Assembly: GCA_947498505.1 (NCBI GenBank)
Contig: CANMKG010000002.1
Location: 310,001 to 374,000, forward strand
From: an uncultured Maribacter sp.
Lineage (GTDB): Bacteria > Bacteroidota > Bacteroidia > Flavobacteriales > Flavobacteriaceae
DNA length: 64,000 nucleotides
Reading direction: 5' to 3'
The position numbers and the translations under genes are program-made. Below are positions 8,895 to 18,238 of the stretch, in pieces (the first letter of the stretch is position 1; every line of letters begins with the position of its first letter). The notes beneath the pieces were generated by a model. It saw nothing but the letters and a program-made list of their open reading frames with translations, was not told where the DNA came from and made no database searches.

Positions 8895-10119
8895 GTATGT
8901 TTTTTGTAAATTCTTTGGATATTCCTGCTGCTTTAAATTTTAAAGTATATGTTCCACTTGGAAGAAAATACTCTCCTAAAAATATGTTACATACTCCATC
9001 TTTAGTGGTTGTTTTTTTAGTCTCAATAAATGCCCCATTTTCATCATAAATATCAAGTTGTAATAGAATGCCATCTGGCACGAGTTGCTTCATAAAACTT
9101 TCAAACGGACCAATGTCAATATTCCTATTTCCTTTTGAAAAGTAAACGGGGTAATCTTTAATTGCGGGGGTAAAGGAAAACTCAGTGACATTACTTTCGG
9201 CAGCTCCAGTTACAAATGCCTGAATCTCCCAGCGAGATGCTTTATCAGGATGTAGGGTTCTAGCCTCAGCGATACCTCCAAGCGTAGTGCCAATAGTATA
9301 TAAATGGGCGTTTTTTTCATTCCTTATAACAAATGTTACTAATGTACCGTCACTAACAACATTGTCAAATTCATCTTTTATAATATCTGATTTTAGCGTA
9401 AGTATTTGGTTACCATCAGCAAAATTATGTGCACTAGAAGCGCTAATGGAAAAACCAGTAGCGTTTGAAGGATACACTATTGTTGTAAGTTCTTTAGAAG
9501 TTGTGCTGTTACATTCTGACGAGACTAAAATTCTTCCCGATTTTGTAGTGGCTCTAACATTGTACCAAGCAATAAAATTTTTTGTTTCAATGTTTAACTC
9601 ACTTATGTTTTCTAAAAACTGATATTTGACAGTCACTGGTGTTTGATCATCCAAAGGATTATCGTAAACATCTGTTGGGGCAATGGTAAGCATGGAGTAG
9701 TCATTGTAACCAGCGGTAACACTTCGTGGTCCAAAATAGGATTCAATATGCGTTTCCTTTGCTTTATTAGTACTTATATTTAGTTTTCCTTTTAATAGAG
9801 TTTTTTCTTCTTGTATAACTTTCCAGTGACATGGTCCAGCCAATCTTGAATAACTCATAGGAAATTTGAAGGCTATTATATCGCTATTAATTTTAAGGTG
9901 ATTTAAAAGCACATTTCCAAAAGCATTTTTGAGCCGTAGTTTTAAGTTACTAACAACGGTATCCGTTTTAAAAAGAAGTGAAATAGTGTCCCCAGCTATA
10001 AAATTATTTGTAAGTGGAACCAGTTCTATTTGGGGTTCAATAATTGGTTTTAGCTTTTCTTCTTTAGAAGAACAGCTAACTAGTATAAGAGTTAAAACTA
10101 TTAGAATTTTAATACGCAT
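8884..10119 (-). CDS. Lipoprotein with invasin-like Ig domains
   Basis: 411 aa. A type II signal peptide ends in the lipobox LVSC (Cys16). Two tandem Big-1/invasin-like Ig segments can be recognised (around TDVYDNPLDDQTPVTV and IKDEFDNVVSDGTLVTFV), followed by a C-terminal beta-rich stretch. It sits 1 bp after the large membrane protein and overlaps the hydrolase start, so the three are one transcript. Probably a periplasmic or outer-membrane scaffold for the polysaccharide machinery; no enzyme motif is seen. Confidence 0.75.
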   Translation of the reverse strand: MRIKILIVLTLILVSCSSKEEKLKPIIEPQIELVPLTNNFIAGDTISLLFKTDTVVSNLKLRLKNAFGNVLLNHLKINSDIIAFKFPMSYSRLAGPCHWKVIQEEKTLLKGKLNISTNKAKETHIESYFGPRSVTAGYNDYSMLTIAPTDVYDNPLDDQTPVTVKYQFLENISELNIETKNFIAWYNVRATTKSGRILVSSECNSTTSKELTTIVYPSNATGFSISASSAHNFADGNQILTLKSDIIKDEFDNVVSDGTLVTFVIRNEKNAHLYTIGTTLGGIAEARTLHPDKASRWEIQAFVTGAAESNVTEFSFTPAIKDYPVYFSKGNRNIDIGPFESFMKQLVPDGILLQLDIYDENGAFIETKKTTTKDGVCNIFLGEYFLPSGTYTLKFKAAGISKEFTKNIHDN

Positions 10120-10120
10120 A

Positions 10121-13100
10121 CTATTTAGGATTACCTATGTAACTATTAATTTCAAATTTTAAGTAATCATAACCTTTTCCCTTAAAAGGTTGTGTTTGTT
10201 GCTTACCATGTATAAGTTTTCTATTAGGAAATATTTTATCTGCGATAGCTTTGTTTGGTAATCCGTTTACAAAGCAATTATCTAAACTACTGTTAATAAT
10301 TTCAAGGCTATCTAGCTCCAAAGGTTTGTAATTAAAAAATTGTTTACGCTGTATGCGAACTCCCTCCGGAACAAATTTATGGTCTACCCAAAGTAATTTA
10401 TTATCACTATCGTAATAAGAAACTATTAATTGAGGTATAGTAACTTCTTGTACACCAGAATTAAACAAAACACCATTGAAACCCTGTTCTGTGTATTCTA
10501 AATCTTGAAGCGCTACATGTTTATACAAATCTGTATTAGCAATATTTCCTGCGGATTGAAGATTGAATTTAGTAGGCTGCTCTTCAAAACTAACTGGAGT
10601 AAATTGGTCCGGGTCAAAAGTTGGAGGTAAAGTATCTTTTGTAGAAGACCATGCAATACCTTCAAAATTTATTTTAAAGGTTGTGGTTTCTTTTGGCATT
10701 AATTTATGCTTAATCTGGTGTTTGGCATTATAGTTTGCTAGCTCTTTATTCAAATCATTATACAATGTAGCCTTAATAACCACATCTGCAGGAGTGTTGT
10801 CTACGTTTTGGAGTTCTCCAATTACACTATACTGTCCTTTGTATTTTACTAATTTGGCAGAAAGTATTTCTAAAACGGGCTGTTTTAAAACATCTTCGTG
10901 ATAGGTTTCTTGAGTAGTAATTTTACGCCTGCCATGATTATAGTAAGTAGTACTATTTGCTGTAAAAAGTTGGTCTGGTGGGATATCATTATCAAATTTT
11001 GAGGGTTTTATGTACCACTTATTATCTTTTTTTACAAGCTCATGATAATCGTTGTGAAAAACATTTTCAAGAGGAGTAATCCACCTTGTGGCTACTTTGG
11101 CCTTTGCACTGTTTTTTGTCTCATCATATATTTCAATACCTAAAGAATCCATTTTAGCATAGGAACTTAAAATACCATCTGTTACCGAAACTTCAAGCAT
11201 ATATTGCGCTATGGTAACATTACTTTCAGGGTCTAAATAGGAATGTGCCCGTGAAAACTCTTTAAAATCCAGGGCATCATAATAAGACTCCACAACATTA
11301 TTTGCGGAATGTTGCGCTACGTTTTTTATATAAAAAAGGTAAATACCATAGGCTAAACATAGGAGCACTATAAATGCCCAAAAGTGTGAGAAAATTAAGA
11401 GTTTTCTAGGGAATTTATTATAAGGAAGCTCTAATTTTCTAAAGGAATGCTCTTCTATTTTTCGTGATTTCAAAAGCCGTACCCATATCATTTGAATATT
11501 AATAAAAAAAGCAATCAGTACCGTAGACAGGGGAATTATGCCCCACATTATTTTCATAATTGTAGGAACATCTTGCTTGGGCATAATTTGGGGTATGGGA
11601 GCTACATTTAATTTTTCCCAAACCATGATACCATTTTCTAATTGTTGTAAACGTTGCCAGCCACAATAATAGAGAATGGGGTCATAGAATTTGTCATTAG
11701 AAAAAATATACTTTAGGTTGTATTTTTCTGGTACTGTTAAAAATTGCTGTAATGAACCAATGCCTTCAACACCTCTAAATTTAGAGTTTTCAATCCGTTC
11801 AATTGCCCTCGTGGTTAACTCAGGTAGCCTTCGAGCAGAATGGTAGTTACCATCTACTGTCATGGCTTTAGTTTGTGCAGAAAGCCAAGCCATTTGGTCG
11901 CCAAAACCAAGGGGTAAATAGCGCCAGGCATCATGTGAATCTGCTCCTAAAAAGTTTACAATAGGAAGCATTTTAATTTTTGCTGGTTGTGACGGTCTAA
12001 AATAACCTAATGTCATGGTAAATAGAACCATAAATAACATGCCTCCAGCTATTAACCCACCAAGTACCCTGTGGTATACTGCTCCAAATTTTTGCTGTAC
12101 TAAAGTTTTTAAGTCGCCTTCAACCATCCGGTAACCAAATTCTGCGAAAATGGGTAATGCCATTATAGTGGCCCAAAGTGTAAACCTATCTAAAGTAAGA
12201 ATATTGAAAGCAGTTTCTCCTAACATCATTAATGGAATAGGGGTGGTACCTCCTGTTCCTAAAATGGTTAGTAATGTAAAAGACAATCCAAAGAAAATAT
12301 ATCGTTTACTAAAATACCGGTAAAAAAAATAGGGTAAAACAAATAGAAATACTCCCCACGGAATTATAAAAAAAACAAGTCCAGATGAAGTTATTTCTAA
12401 GAAGTTGTCCCTTGATCCATGAGGAATGGAAACTTGGGTAATTGGGTTTCTTTTAGAATTATACCAATAGGGAAAAATACAGAATACAAGTAAAAAGATA
12501 CCGGTAAAACCAAATTTAGCTATTCGCCAAAAGTGTTGTAAAGTTGTGGCCCAAAATACTTTAAACGAAAGTGCTTTGTAAGAATCAACCTTTTCTCTAG
12601 AGGCATCCATAACCGCCATACCTATTAATGGAGCTATAAAAAATACCATTCCAAAAAGCGGAGTAACATGATGTGATGTTACGGTTACCGCCAGCATGGA
12701 CGCAGAGGTGAAAAAATATCTTGTTTTACCAGTTTTAATCCATAAGTATATTTCGGTCATGGAATGCAGCAAAATGGATAAAGCCGAAACACTAGGTAGT
12801 TGCCCAAAAATATGTAAGGTTTCTACAAATGTTGAAGAAAAAACAGCAAGTACAGCTCCATAGCCAGCTATTCTTCTACTACCGGTCATTAATAAGGTAT
12901 AGCGATAAGCTCCCGTAATGAAAAGCACTATTGCTATTAAGGCAACAGTATACATTCCAAATTTCAAACCTCCAATGTAAGATAGTATACCAATAACCTG
13001 GTGTACTAGTGGAGGGTAAGATTGTACTGTAAATCCTGTGTACCAACGATATTCCCAGGGGTCAAACCAACTATCTGCATAATGATCCGCAAAGAATAAA

Positions 13101-13210
13101 TGAATAAGTGCATCGTAAGTATATTCTAAGGTGAAAAAAATAGCGGACCCATGAAAAGCAAGGCCAACAATTAATGCAAGTATTAAAAGTGTATTGGTTT
13201 TTTTCTTCAA
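10121..13210 (-). CDS. Large GT-C-like membrane protein (PTPS-related membrane family)
   Basis: 1029 aa. The N-terminal half (to about 420) has some ten or more membrane segments, with an acidic first periplasmic loop (YTYDALIHLFFADHY, then FDPWEYRWYTG) as in GT-C lipid-dependent glycosyltransferases and the 6-pyruvoyl-tetrahydropterin-synthase-related membrane family. A periplasmic segment and two further membrane segments (about 555 and 605) follow. The C-terminal part is periplasmic: an NTF2-like region (about 640-750) and an FxLYD-like beta domain (about 780-870). First gene of the lipoprotein/hydrolase operon and divergent from the receiver::GT2 gene. Probably a polymer-forming or modifying component; the function is not established. 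Confidence 0.65.
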   Translation of the reverse strand: MKKKTNTLLILALIVGLAFHGSAIFFTLEYTYDALIHLFFADHYADSWFDPWEYRWYTGFTVQSYPPLVHQVIGILSYIGGLKFGMYTVALIAIVLFITGAYRYTLLMTGSRRIAGYGAVLAVFSSTFVETLHIFGQLPSVSALSILLHSMTEIYLWIKTGKTRYFFTSASMLAVTVTSHHVTPLFGMVFFIAPLIGMAVMDASREKVDSYKALSFKVFWATTLQHFWRIAKFGFTGIFLLVFCIFPYWYNSKRNPITQVSIPHGSRDNFLEITSSGLVFFIIPWGVFLFVLPYFFYRYFSKRYIFFGLSFTLLTILGTGGTTPIPLMMLGETAFNILTLDRFTLWATIMALPIFAEFGYRMVEGDLKTLVQQKFGAVYHRVLGGLIAGGMLFMVLFTMTLGYFRPSQPAKIKMLPIVNFLGADSHDAWRYLPLGFGDQMAWLSAQTKAMTVDGNYHSARRLPELTTRAIERIENSKFRGVEGIGSLQQFLTVPEKYNLKYIFSNDKFYDPILYYCGWQRLQQLENGIMVWEKLNVAPIPQIMPKQDVPTIMKIMWGIIPLSTVLIAFFINIQMIWVRLLKSRKIEEHSFRKLELPYNKFPRKLLIFSHFWAFIVLLCLAYGIYLFYIKNVAQHSANNVVESYYDALDFKEFSRAHSYLDPESNVTIAQYMLEVSVTDGILSSYAKMDSLGIEIYDETKNSAKAKVATRWITPLENVFHNDYHELVKKDNKWYIKPSKFDNDIPPDQLFTANSTTYYNHGRRKITTQETYHEDVLKQPVLEILSAKLVKYKGQYSVIGELQNVDNTPADVVIKATLYNDLNKELANYNAKHQIKHKLMPKETTTFKINFEGIAWSSTKDTLPPTFDPDQFTPVSFEEQPTKFNLQSAGNIANTDLYKHVALQDLEYTEQGFNGVLFNSGVQEVTIPQLIVSYYDSDNKLLWVDHKFVPEGVRIQRKQFFNYKPLELDSLEIINSSLDNCFVNGLPNKAIADKIFPNRKLIHGKQQTQPFKGKGYDYLKFEINSYIGNPK

Positions 13211-13466
13211 AGTTTGAGTGAAAATCTAATTTCTGTTAAAGATATAAATAAAATATATGGGGTGAACATTACAATAAAAGAAGAATACACTCCGTTATAA
13301 GAAAGAATTTACTTACAAAATACTTGTATTGTTCAGATTTTGAACTTGTTATTGTGAGTTAATTTAAAGTTTAATCTATTAAAAACATAGAATTAATTTT
13401 TTAAAACAACCCAAATTTTAAAGTACAGCTCAATAAAGAGATTGTACATGCTAAAAAAATGTATTT

Positions 13467-14609
13467 ATGAAGATCCTCGCTATTGACGACCAACAGTTAA
13501 TACTTTTATCACTAGAAAAAAGATTATTAGAATTAGGTTACGATATTAAAACCGCAGATAATGGACAAAAAGGGCAAGAGCTATTTAAGTCTTTTCAGCC
13601 GGATTTAGTAATTGTTGATATTAACATGCCCGGAATGTCTGGTCTTGAAGTTGTAAAACATATCCGTGTAGAACAAGGGTCAAAAACGCCTATAATGGTA
13701 ATGTCTGGTAATACTAATGAAGATGTTATCATGGACGGTTTTGATTTAGGTATTGATGATTACATGAAAAAGCCTGTAAGTTTAAATGAGGTCTCTGCTC
13801 GTGTAAAACGAATATTAGGTGATAACAAAACAAGCGTAAAAAACACAGAAGAGACTTCTGATAGAATGTTGCAAGAATATTGCGTTGGTGTTGTAATACC
13901 TTGTTATAATGAAGAGGAAAGACTTTTAGGAGAAGAATTTAGGAATTTTGCGCATCGAAATCTAGGATACCACCTGTGTTTTGTAAATGATGGTAGTACT
14001 GATAATACCTTAAAGGTTTTAGAAGAATTAAGAAAAGGAAACGAAGATACTATTAGCGTCTACAATTGTGAGAAAAATGGAGGAAAGGCTGAAGCCGTGA
14101 GACAAGGAATGTTGCATATGGCTAAAGACACTCAATTAGATTATATTGGTTATTTAGATGCCGATTTGTCAACAGATTTTCGAGACTTTGATGACCTGGT
14201 GAAAACGTTACAAACTTCTGATTTTAAAATTGTAAGTGGTTCTCGTATGAGCAGAATGGGCGCAAACATTACTAAAGAGTCCGCTCGAAAAATAATAAGC
14301 ATGACCATAAACCTTATCATTAGGGCAATTTTACGTATGCCTTTTAATGATACGCAATGTGGTGCTAAAATAATGGATAAAGATATTGTTGAAAACATGT
14401 TCAGCAAAAAGTTCATTACCCGTTGGCTTTTTGATGTAGAAATATTTATTAGAATGCGTAAGCATTACGGCCGTAAAAAAGTACAAAGTTTAATTTGCGA
14501 ACAACCATTAAAAAGATGGATACATGCAGATGGTTCAAAACTTTCAATGAAAGATTCTATAAAAATTGTGGGGCAATTGGCTAAAATTGCTTTTCATTAC
14601 AATACCTAA
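13467..14609 (+). CDS. Response-regulator receiver fused to GT2 glycosyltransferase
   Basis: 380 aa in one uninterrupted frame. Residues 1-118 are a CheY-like receiver: acidic pair D7/D8, phospho-acceptor Asp51 (IVDINMPG), and Lys102 in MKKPVS. After a short linker, residues 138-375 are a dolichyl-phosphate-mannose-synthase-like GT2 domain with VVIPCYNEEE, the VNDGSTDN motif (174-181) and a DAD motif at 231-233. No membrane helices follow the GT domain, so it probably works as a soluble or peripheral enzyme. The fusion puts sugar transfer directly under phosphorelay control; the kinase/Hpt pair at the left edge is a plausible phosphate source (inference). A strong terminator follows. Confidence 0.93.
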   Translation: MKILAIDDQQLILLSLEKRLLELGYDIKTADNGQKGQELFKSFQPDLVIVDINMPGMSGLEVVKHIRVEQGSKTPIMVMSGNTNEDVIMDGFDLGIDDYMKKPVSLNEVSARVKRILGDNKTSVKNTEETSDRMLQEYCVGVVIPCYNEEERLLGEEFRNFAHRNLGYHLCFVNDGSTDNTLKVLEELRKGNEDTISVYNCEKNGGKAEAVRQGMLHMAKDTQLDYIGYLDADLSTDFRDFDDLVKTLQTSDFKIVSGSRMSRMGANITKESARKIISMTINLIIRAILRMPFNDTQCGAKIMDKDIVENMFSKKFITRWLFDVEIFIRMRKHYGRKKVQSLICEQPLKRWIHADGSKLSMKDSIKIVGQLAKIAFHYNT

Positions 14610-14636
14610 CAGCGAGGAAGTTAGATAGTTTGTCTG

Positions 14637-14672
14637 GTGCATTATTCTTAAAAAGGGTAATGCACTTTTTTT
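14637..14672 (+). terminator. Rho-independent terminator after receiver::GT2 gene
   Basis: An 11-bp stem (GTGCATTATTC with GGGTAATGCAC, two G-T pairs) and a 7-base loop are followed by seven T residues, 27 bases after the stop codon. Confidence 0.85.
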
Positions 14673-14787
14673 ATTCGTCTATACTTATTAGCAGCTTAAC
14701 TACAGCTAAGGACGTTCAATCTTTATTCGATGGTTTTAAGACTATGTTATTACTAATTTTAGGGTATAACTCAAACAAACTGGTATT

Positions 14788-14910
14788 ATGGAAAGTAAGA
14801 AAAAAGAAAAGGAAATTACTGGTTTTATTTTAGAAAATAAAACAAAGAAAATTTATAAAATTTACGAAGCTAAGTTTATAAAAAAAGAACTTATTATAAG
14901 TGTGTTATAG
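14788..14910 (+). CDS. Possible 40-aa lysine-rich small ORF
   Basis: ATG to TAG reading frame beginning MESKKKEKEITGF and ending LIISVL, very rich in Lys and Ile. It is the only reading frame I find plausible in the 358-base gap between the receiver::GT2 gene and DUF4407. No recognisable motif, ribosome-binding site or promoter supports it; it may be chance in AT-rich DNA. The rest of this gap holds only the two terminators. Confidence 0.2.
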   Translation: MESKKKEKEITGFILENKTKKIYKIYEAKFIKKELIISVL

Positions 14911-14937
14911 TGTTATACGGGTGGTTCCCAAATCTGA

Positions 14938-14970
14938 TAAAAGGGTTAACTTAAAAAGTTAACCCTTTTA
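14938..14970 (-). terminator. Terminator of the DUF4407 gene
   Basis: A perfect 13-bp inverted repeat (TAAAAGGGTTAAC with its complement) around a 7-base loop begins at the stop codon of the minus-strand DUF4407 gene. Confidence 0.75.
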
Positions 14971-16068
14971 TATTTGTTCAAGTTCTGAATTGTAAAAAGA
15001 ATCTGTTTGTGCTTTTAATAGTTGTTTTGCTTTTTCTTTTTTGTGATTATAAACGTCTTCTTCAGTTTCAATTTCTGAATATATTTTTTTGTTTAGCTCA
15101 GTATCTGTTCTCATTGCATGATTCCGTTGGTCTACTTTTTGAGATATCCATGTTTTAATTGCACTTTCTTGGTCTTCAAGTTTGTAATCGTACTCACCTT
15201 TTGGCGCTAATAATTTTGCAATTATCGGAGAAGTTTCAATAGCCATGAATAAAAGAAATATAAAAAATGACGGAAACCAAGGAAGTTTTTTTAAAGCATT
15301 TATTCGTGCCATTAGTCCATCAAATCCATCTATAATGGGTTGTGAACTTTCAACCTTATTCTCATAATCTTGAGTTAGTTGTGTAATGCTATTTTCTAAT
15401 GCCGCAATTTTAAGGTTGTTCACATCTTTTAATTGCTGTAGTTCGGTCAAAGCCGCATCATGTTTCTCCCGTTTTTCTTTATAAACAGGTCCTTTTCCTA
15501 ATAACTTAGTTCCGGCTGTTCCTTCAGCTTCAGAAATGTATATGTCGTACAATTTGTTTGTTTCCGTTTCTTTTTGAATAATTTCTTTTTTAAGTACATC
15601 TATATTGGCGTTTATTTCTTCTAGCTTAGGAGAAAATTGCTGAAAAATTTGTTGCTGATTTGCGAGGAAAAGGTCGTTTTTTTGTTCGAGTAATACTTGA
15701 TTGATTTCTTTTTCAAAAATCTTAATTTCTAAAGGTTTCGAAATTACTACAGCTATAATTATGGCAAGTAATATTCTTGGTGTGGCTTGTAAAAACTCAT
15801 GCTTAAAATTAGCTCTCTTTTTCAGCGTTGAAACAATAAATCTGTCTAAGTTAAAAATCAAAAGTCCCCAGATTGCTCCAAATAAAATTGCAGTATAGAT
15901 GTTATCAAATACAGTATATAGTGCATATGAACTGGCAATAAAAGCCATTATAGCAGTAAAAAATACGGTGGCGCCAATGCCAACGTATTTGTTTTGTTCT
16001 CCTTTATTGCATGTTTTTAAAAGGTCTGTATCTGCTCCAGAGCAGAGGATGAAGAATTTTTGTAACAT
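14968..16068 (-). CDS. DUF4407 membrane protein
   Basis: 366 aa. The N-terminal cytoplasmic segment is followed by two close membrane segments (about 32-75), a third (about 93-112), a long periplasmic or cytosolic coiled coil (about 120-240), a fourth membrane segment near 260-280 and a charged C-terminal tail. The segment SGADTDLLKTC at the start and the FNLDRFIVSTLKK motif after the second membrane segment match the DUF4407 family, which is common in Bacteroidota and has no established function. It is transcribed alone. Confidence 0.88.
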   Translation of the reverse strand: MLQKFFILCSGADTDLLKTCNKGEQNKYVGIGATVFFTAIMAFIASSYALYTVFDNIYTAILFGAIWGLLIFNLDRFIVSTLKKRANFKHEFLQATPRILLAIIIAVVISKPLEIKIFEKEINQVLLEQKNDLFLANQQQIFQQFSPKLEEINANIDVLKKEIIQKETETNKLYDIYISEAEGTAGTKLLGKGPVYKEKREKHDAALTELQQLKDVNNLKIAALENSITQLTQDYENKVESSQPIIDGFDGLMARINALKKLPWFPSFFIFLLFMAIETSPIIAKLLAPKGEYDYKLEDQESAIKTWISQKVDQRNHAMRTDTELNKKIYSEIETEEDVYNHKKEKAKQLLKAQTDSFYNSELEQI

Positions 16069-16125
16069 GTGGATTGATTTGATTGATGAATTATATAGGA
16101 CGTTGGGTACAGATATTTGTTACAA

Positions 16126-16152
16126 AAAAGCCTTCTAAAAAGAAGGCTTTTG
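16126..16152 (-). terminator. Terminator of the BlaR1 gene
   Basis: A 10-bp stem (AAAGCCTTCT and its complement) with a short A-rich loop; on the minus strand it is followed by a T run. It sits 20 bases past the blaR1-like stop. Confidence 0.8.
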
Positions 16153-16171
16153 AATTGTTTGTTATGTCAAG

Positions 16172-17848
16172 TTAGTTAGTTTTAATTGGGTACTTTGAAA
16201 TTTTTACAGTTGCTTCTGAATCTTTGGTACTTCTAGAATCAATATTCAGATTTTTATTTTCTTTAATTAGTTTAATCGCTTGATTCGATGGTATTTTTTT
16301 TCCTTCATAATAAAATATTGCTCCTTTTTTAGCCATATCTATTACGTAATCTAATGGTGATTTTGGCTCAGGAGGAGGAGGAGGTGTGAGTACAGTATTA
16401 TTTGGAATAGCGGGTTGAACAAATTTGTTTTCCCTATGCGCCAGTACATAATATTCATTGTACAATGACATTATTTTTTGAAAGGACTTGTGCAGGTTTT
16501 TCAAATCACCTTTTTTGTTTTTTCTGTAAGCTTGTAATTTTTCTTCATACGCCTCTACATTTTTGTAATAATTAGTGATAGCAGCTCTTAACTTTTTAGA
16601 ATATTCTTTTTTATCTATATGAACGGCTATAACTGGAGCTGGGGGAGGAAGTGACGAAAAATCATTTCCTCGTGAATTAGGCTTTACAGTACCAGAAACT
16701 GTCCATCCACCTTTTACCGCTTGAGCACTTTCGGGCTCAGGAGCTTCAGGCATTGGAGGAATAGTTGGATAAGGTTCTGCACTTTCACGTTGGTCTTTTG
16801 TCGTGATACTATACAAATAAGACATTCGGTTAACATCTGTTATATGAATTTTAACGTTGTCACTCTTTATTATGGCATTATATTTTTTGGCTAAGGAGTT
16901 GTATTCTTCAACTTGTTTTTTGGTAGCACCTTCATTACTTGAGATAGTTGTGTTGAGATGTTGATTTTGGTAAACGGTATTTGTTGAGCTAAAACTTAGT
17001 AACATTACCCCTAAAAGAGGAAGAAGTAGTAAACTTCTAATTAAGATTGCTTTTTTTGATGTTTGTGATTTCATAACTGTAAAACGTTTTTTGATTGATG
17101 AATAGTTAATTGCATTAGTCAAGGTAGACTTATATTTAGTAGAACTATCAGGTGATAAATATGATAGCAGCGTGTTTTGATATAACGAAGGGTTTATTTT
17201 TTTTTGAAGCACTGCACTGTCGGCTAAAAATTCATGATTTAGTTTTATGGCTTTATTAAAAAAGTATAGCAAAGGGTTAAACCATAAAACAGTCTGCAAA
17301 ATTTCAATAAATAAAACATCTAAACTATGAATTTGCGTTACATGTGTTTCTTCATGAAGAATTACTTCTAGCGGAATTTCGTTAGACTCGAACTTTATTT
17401 TGTTAAAAAAGATGTAATTAAAAAAGGTATGTGGGATTATTTCTTTTTTGGTTAAAACATGTGTTACATTGCCAGACTTAATCTTGGTGTTTGTTCTTAT
17501 TTGTTTAATAATCTTAAATAAATTTTTACCAAATCGATATCCAAAAATCATAACTCCAATTAGGTATGTGCTTATTAGAAGTATAGGAGTGTTGATTACG
17601 TTTACGCTAATGGGAGAATTGCCATCGAGAACTGAATTGGTAACTATTGCGTTTGCAATTTGTTCATTTTCTATGGTACTCTCAATGTATTCCGTAAAAA
17701 CAAGATTTGGAATAATAAGAGAAGCAATAAGAGTACCAATTAAGTAAAAACGTTTAAAAACATGCATGTTCTCTTTTTCTAGTAACAGTTTGTAGAAGGC
17801 TAGAAAAATAGCCATACATGCAATCGTCTTTAAAAGGTAAGTTTCCAT
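16172..17848 (-). CDS. BlaR1-family M56 metallopeptidase (antirepressor)
   Basis: 558 aa. Four membrane segments occur at about 3-20, 36-50, 88-106 and 268-285. Between the last two lies the cytoplasmic zinc-peptidase motif HEETH (165-169), as in BlaR1/MecR1. The periplasmic C-terminal part is not a penicillin-binding sensor domain: it is Pro-rich (PPMPEAPEPES and PPPPPEPKSP) with a coiled-coil stretch. In the known pathway the peptidase removes the partner BlaI repressor after a signal. Paired with the BlaI gene 2 bp upstream. Beta-lactam sensing should not be assumed; this is the generic Bacteroidota form. Confidence 0.88.
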   Translation of the reverse strand: METYLLKTIACMAIFLAFYKLLLEKENMHVFKRFYLIGTLIASLIIPNLVFTEYIESTIENEQIANAIVTNSVLDGNSPISVNVINTPILLISTYLIGVMIFGYRFGKNLFKIIKQIRTNTKIKSGNVTHVLTKKEIIPHTFFNYIFFNKIKFESNEIPLEVILHEETHVTQIHSLDVLFIEILQTVLWFNPLLYFFNKAIKLNHEFLADSAVLQKKINPSLYQNTLLSYLSPDSSTKYKSTLTNAINYSSIKKRFTVMKSQTSKKAILIRSLLLLPLLGVMLLSFSSTNTVYQNQHLNTTISSNEGATKKQVEEYNSLAKKYNAIIKSDNVKIHITDVNRMSYLYSITTKDQRESAEPYPTIPPMPEAPEPESAQAVKGGWTVSGTVKPNSRGNDFSSLPPPAPVIAVHIDKKEYSKKLRAAITNYYKNVEAYEEKLQAYRKNKKGDLKNLHKSFQKIMSLYNEYYVLAHRENKFVQPAIPNNTVLTPPPPPEPKSPLDYVIDMAKKGAIFYYEGKKIPSNQAIKLIKENKNLNIDSRSTKDSEATVKISKYPIKTN

Positions 17849-17850
17849 GA

Positions 17851-18216
17851 TTATTTCTTTTTTATTTCAGAATCAATTAACTGTCTTAGCTCTTTTAGTT
17901 GTTCTTTAGATAAGTGTGTTTCCTTGGTGAAAAAAGAGGCAAATTGAGAAGCACTATCATTAAAAAAGTTTTTAATAAGCCCATTTACATGTTTAGAAAA
18001 GTAATCTTTCTTCTTTACTAATGGGAAGTATTCTCTGGAGCGACCCAAAGTATTGTAACTCACAAAACCCTTATCTGTCATTCGTTTTAAGAGAGTGGCG
18101 ATGGTTGTAGTGGCGGGTTTAGGTTCCAAATAAGCTCCTATTAAATCTTTCATAAAAGCCTTTTTAAGCTTCCAGATAATATTCATTAATTCTTCTTCAC
18201 TTTTTGATAGTTGCAT
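17851..18216 (-). CDS. BlaI/MecI-family repressor
   Basis: 121 aa winged-helix protein. The opening QLSKSEEELMNIIWKL, the DNA-recognition part TTIATLLKRMTDKGFVSY and the C-terminal dimerisation helices with SFFTKETHLSKEQLKEL all fit the Penicillinase_R family. It is the first gene of the blaI-blaR1 unit, and dyad sites that match the family operator lie 23-62 bp upstream of its start, which indicates autorepression. Confidence 0.92.
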   Translation of the reverse strand: MQLSKSEEELMNIIWKLKKAFMKDLIGAYLEPKPATTTIATLLKRMTDKGFVSYNTLGRSREYFPLVKKKDYFSKHVNGLIKNFFNDSASQFASFFTKETHLSKEQLKELRQLIDSEIKKK

Positions 18217-18238
18217 TTCTCTATTTTTAAAACTTGTT

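Noticed and set aside
1997-14609. A true Pel operon
   Set aside because: Barrel exporter, flippase and GT4 fit, but PelD and PelA-type proteins are missing and other large genes are added, so only an analogy is claimed.
14630-14833. 67-codon open frame after the receiver::GT2 gene
   Set aside because: It begins before and runs through a strong terminator hairpin, and its composition is not protein-like.
16172-18216. Beta-lactam resistance system
   Set aside because: The BlaR1-like protein lacks a penicillin-binding sensor domain and no beta-lactamase gene is near; this is the common generic pair in Bacteroidota.
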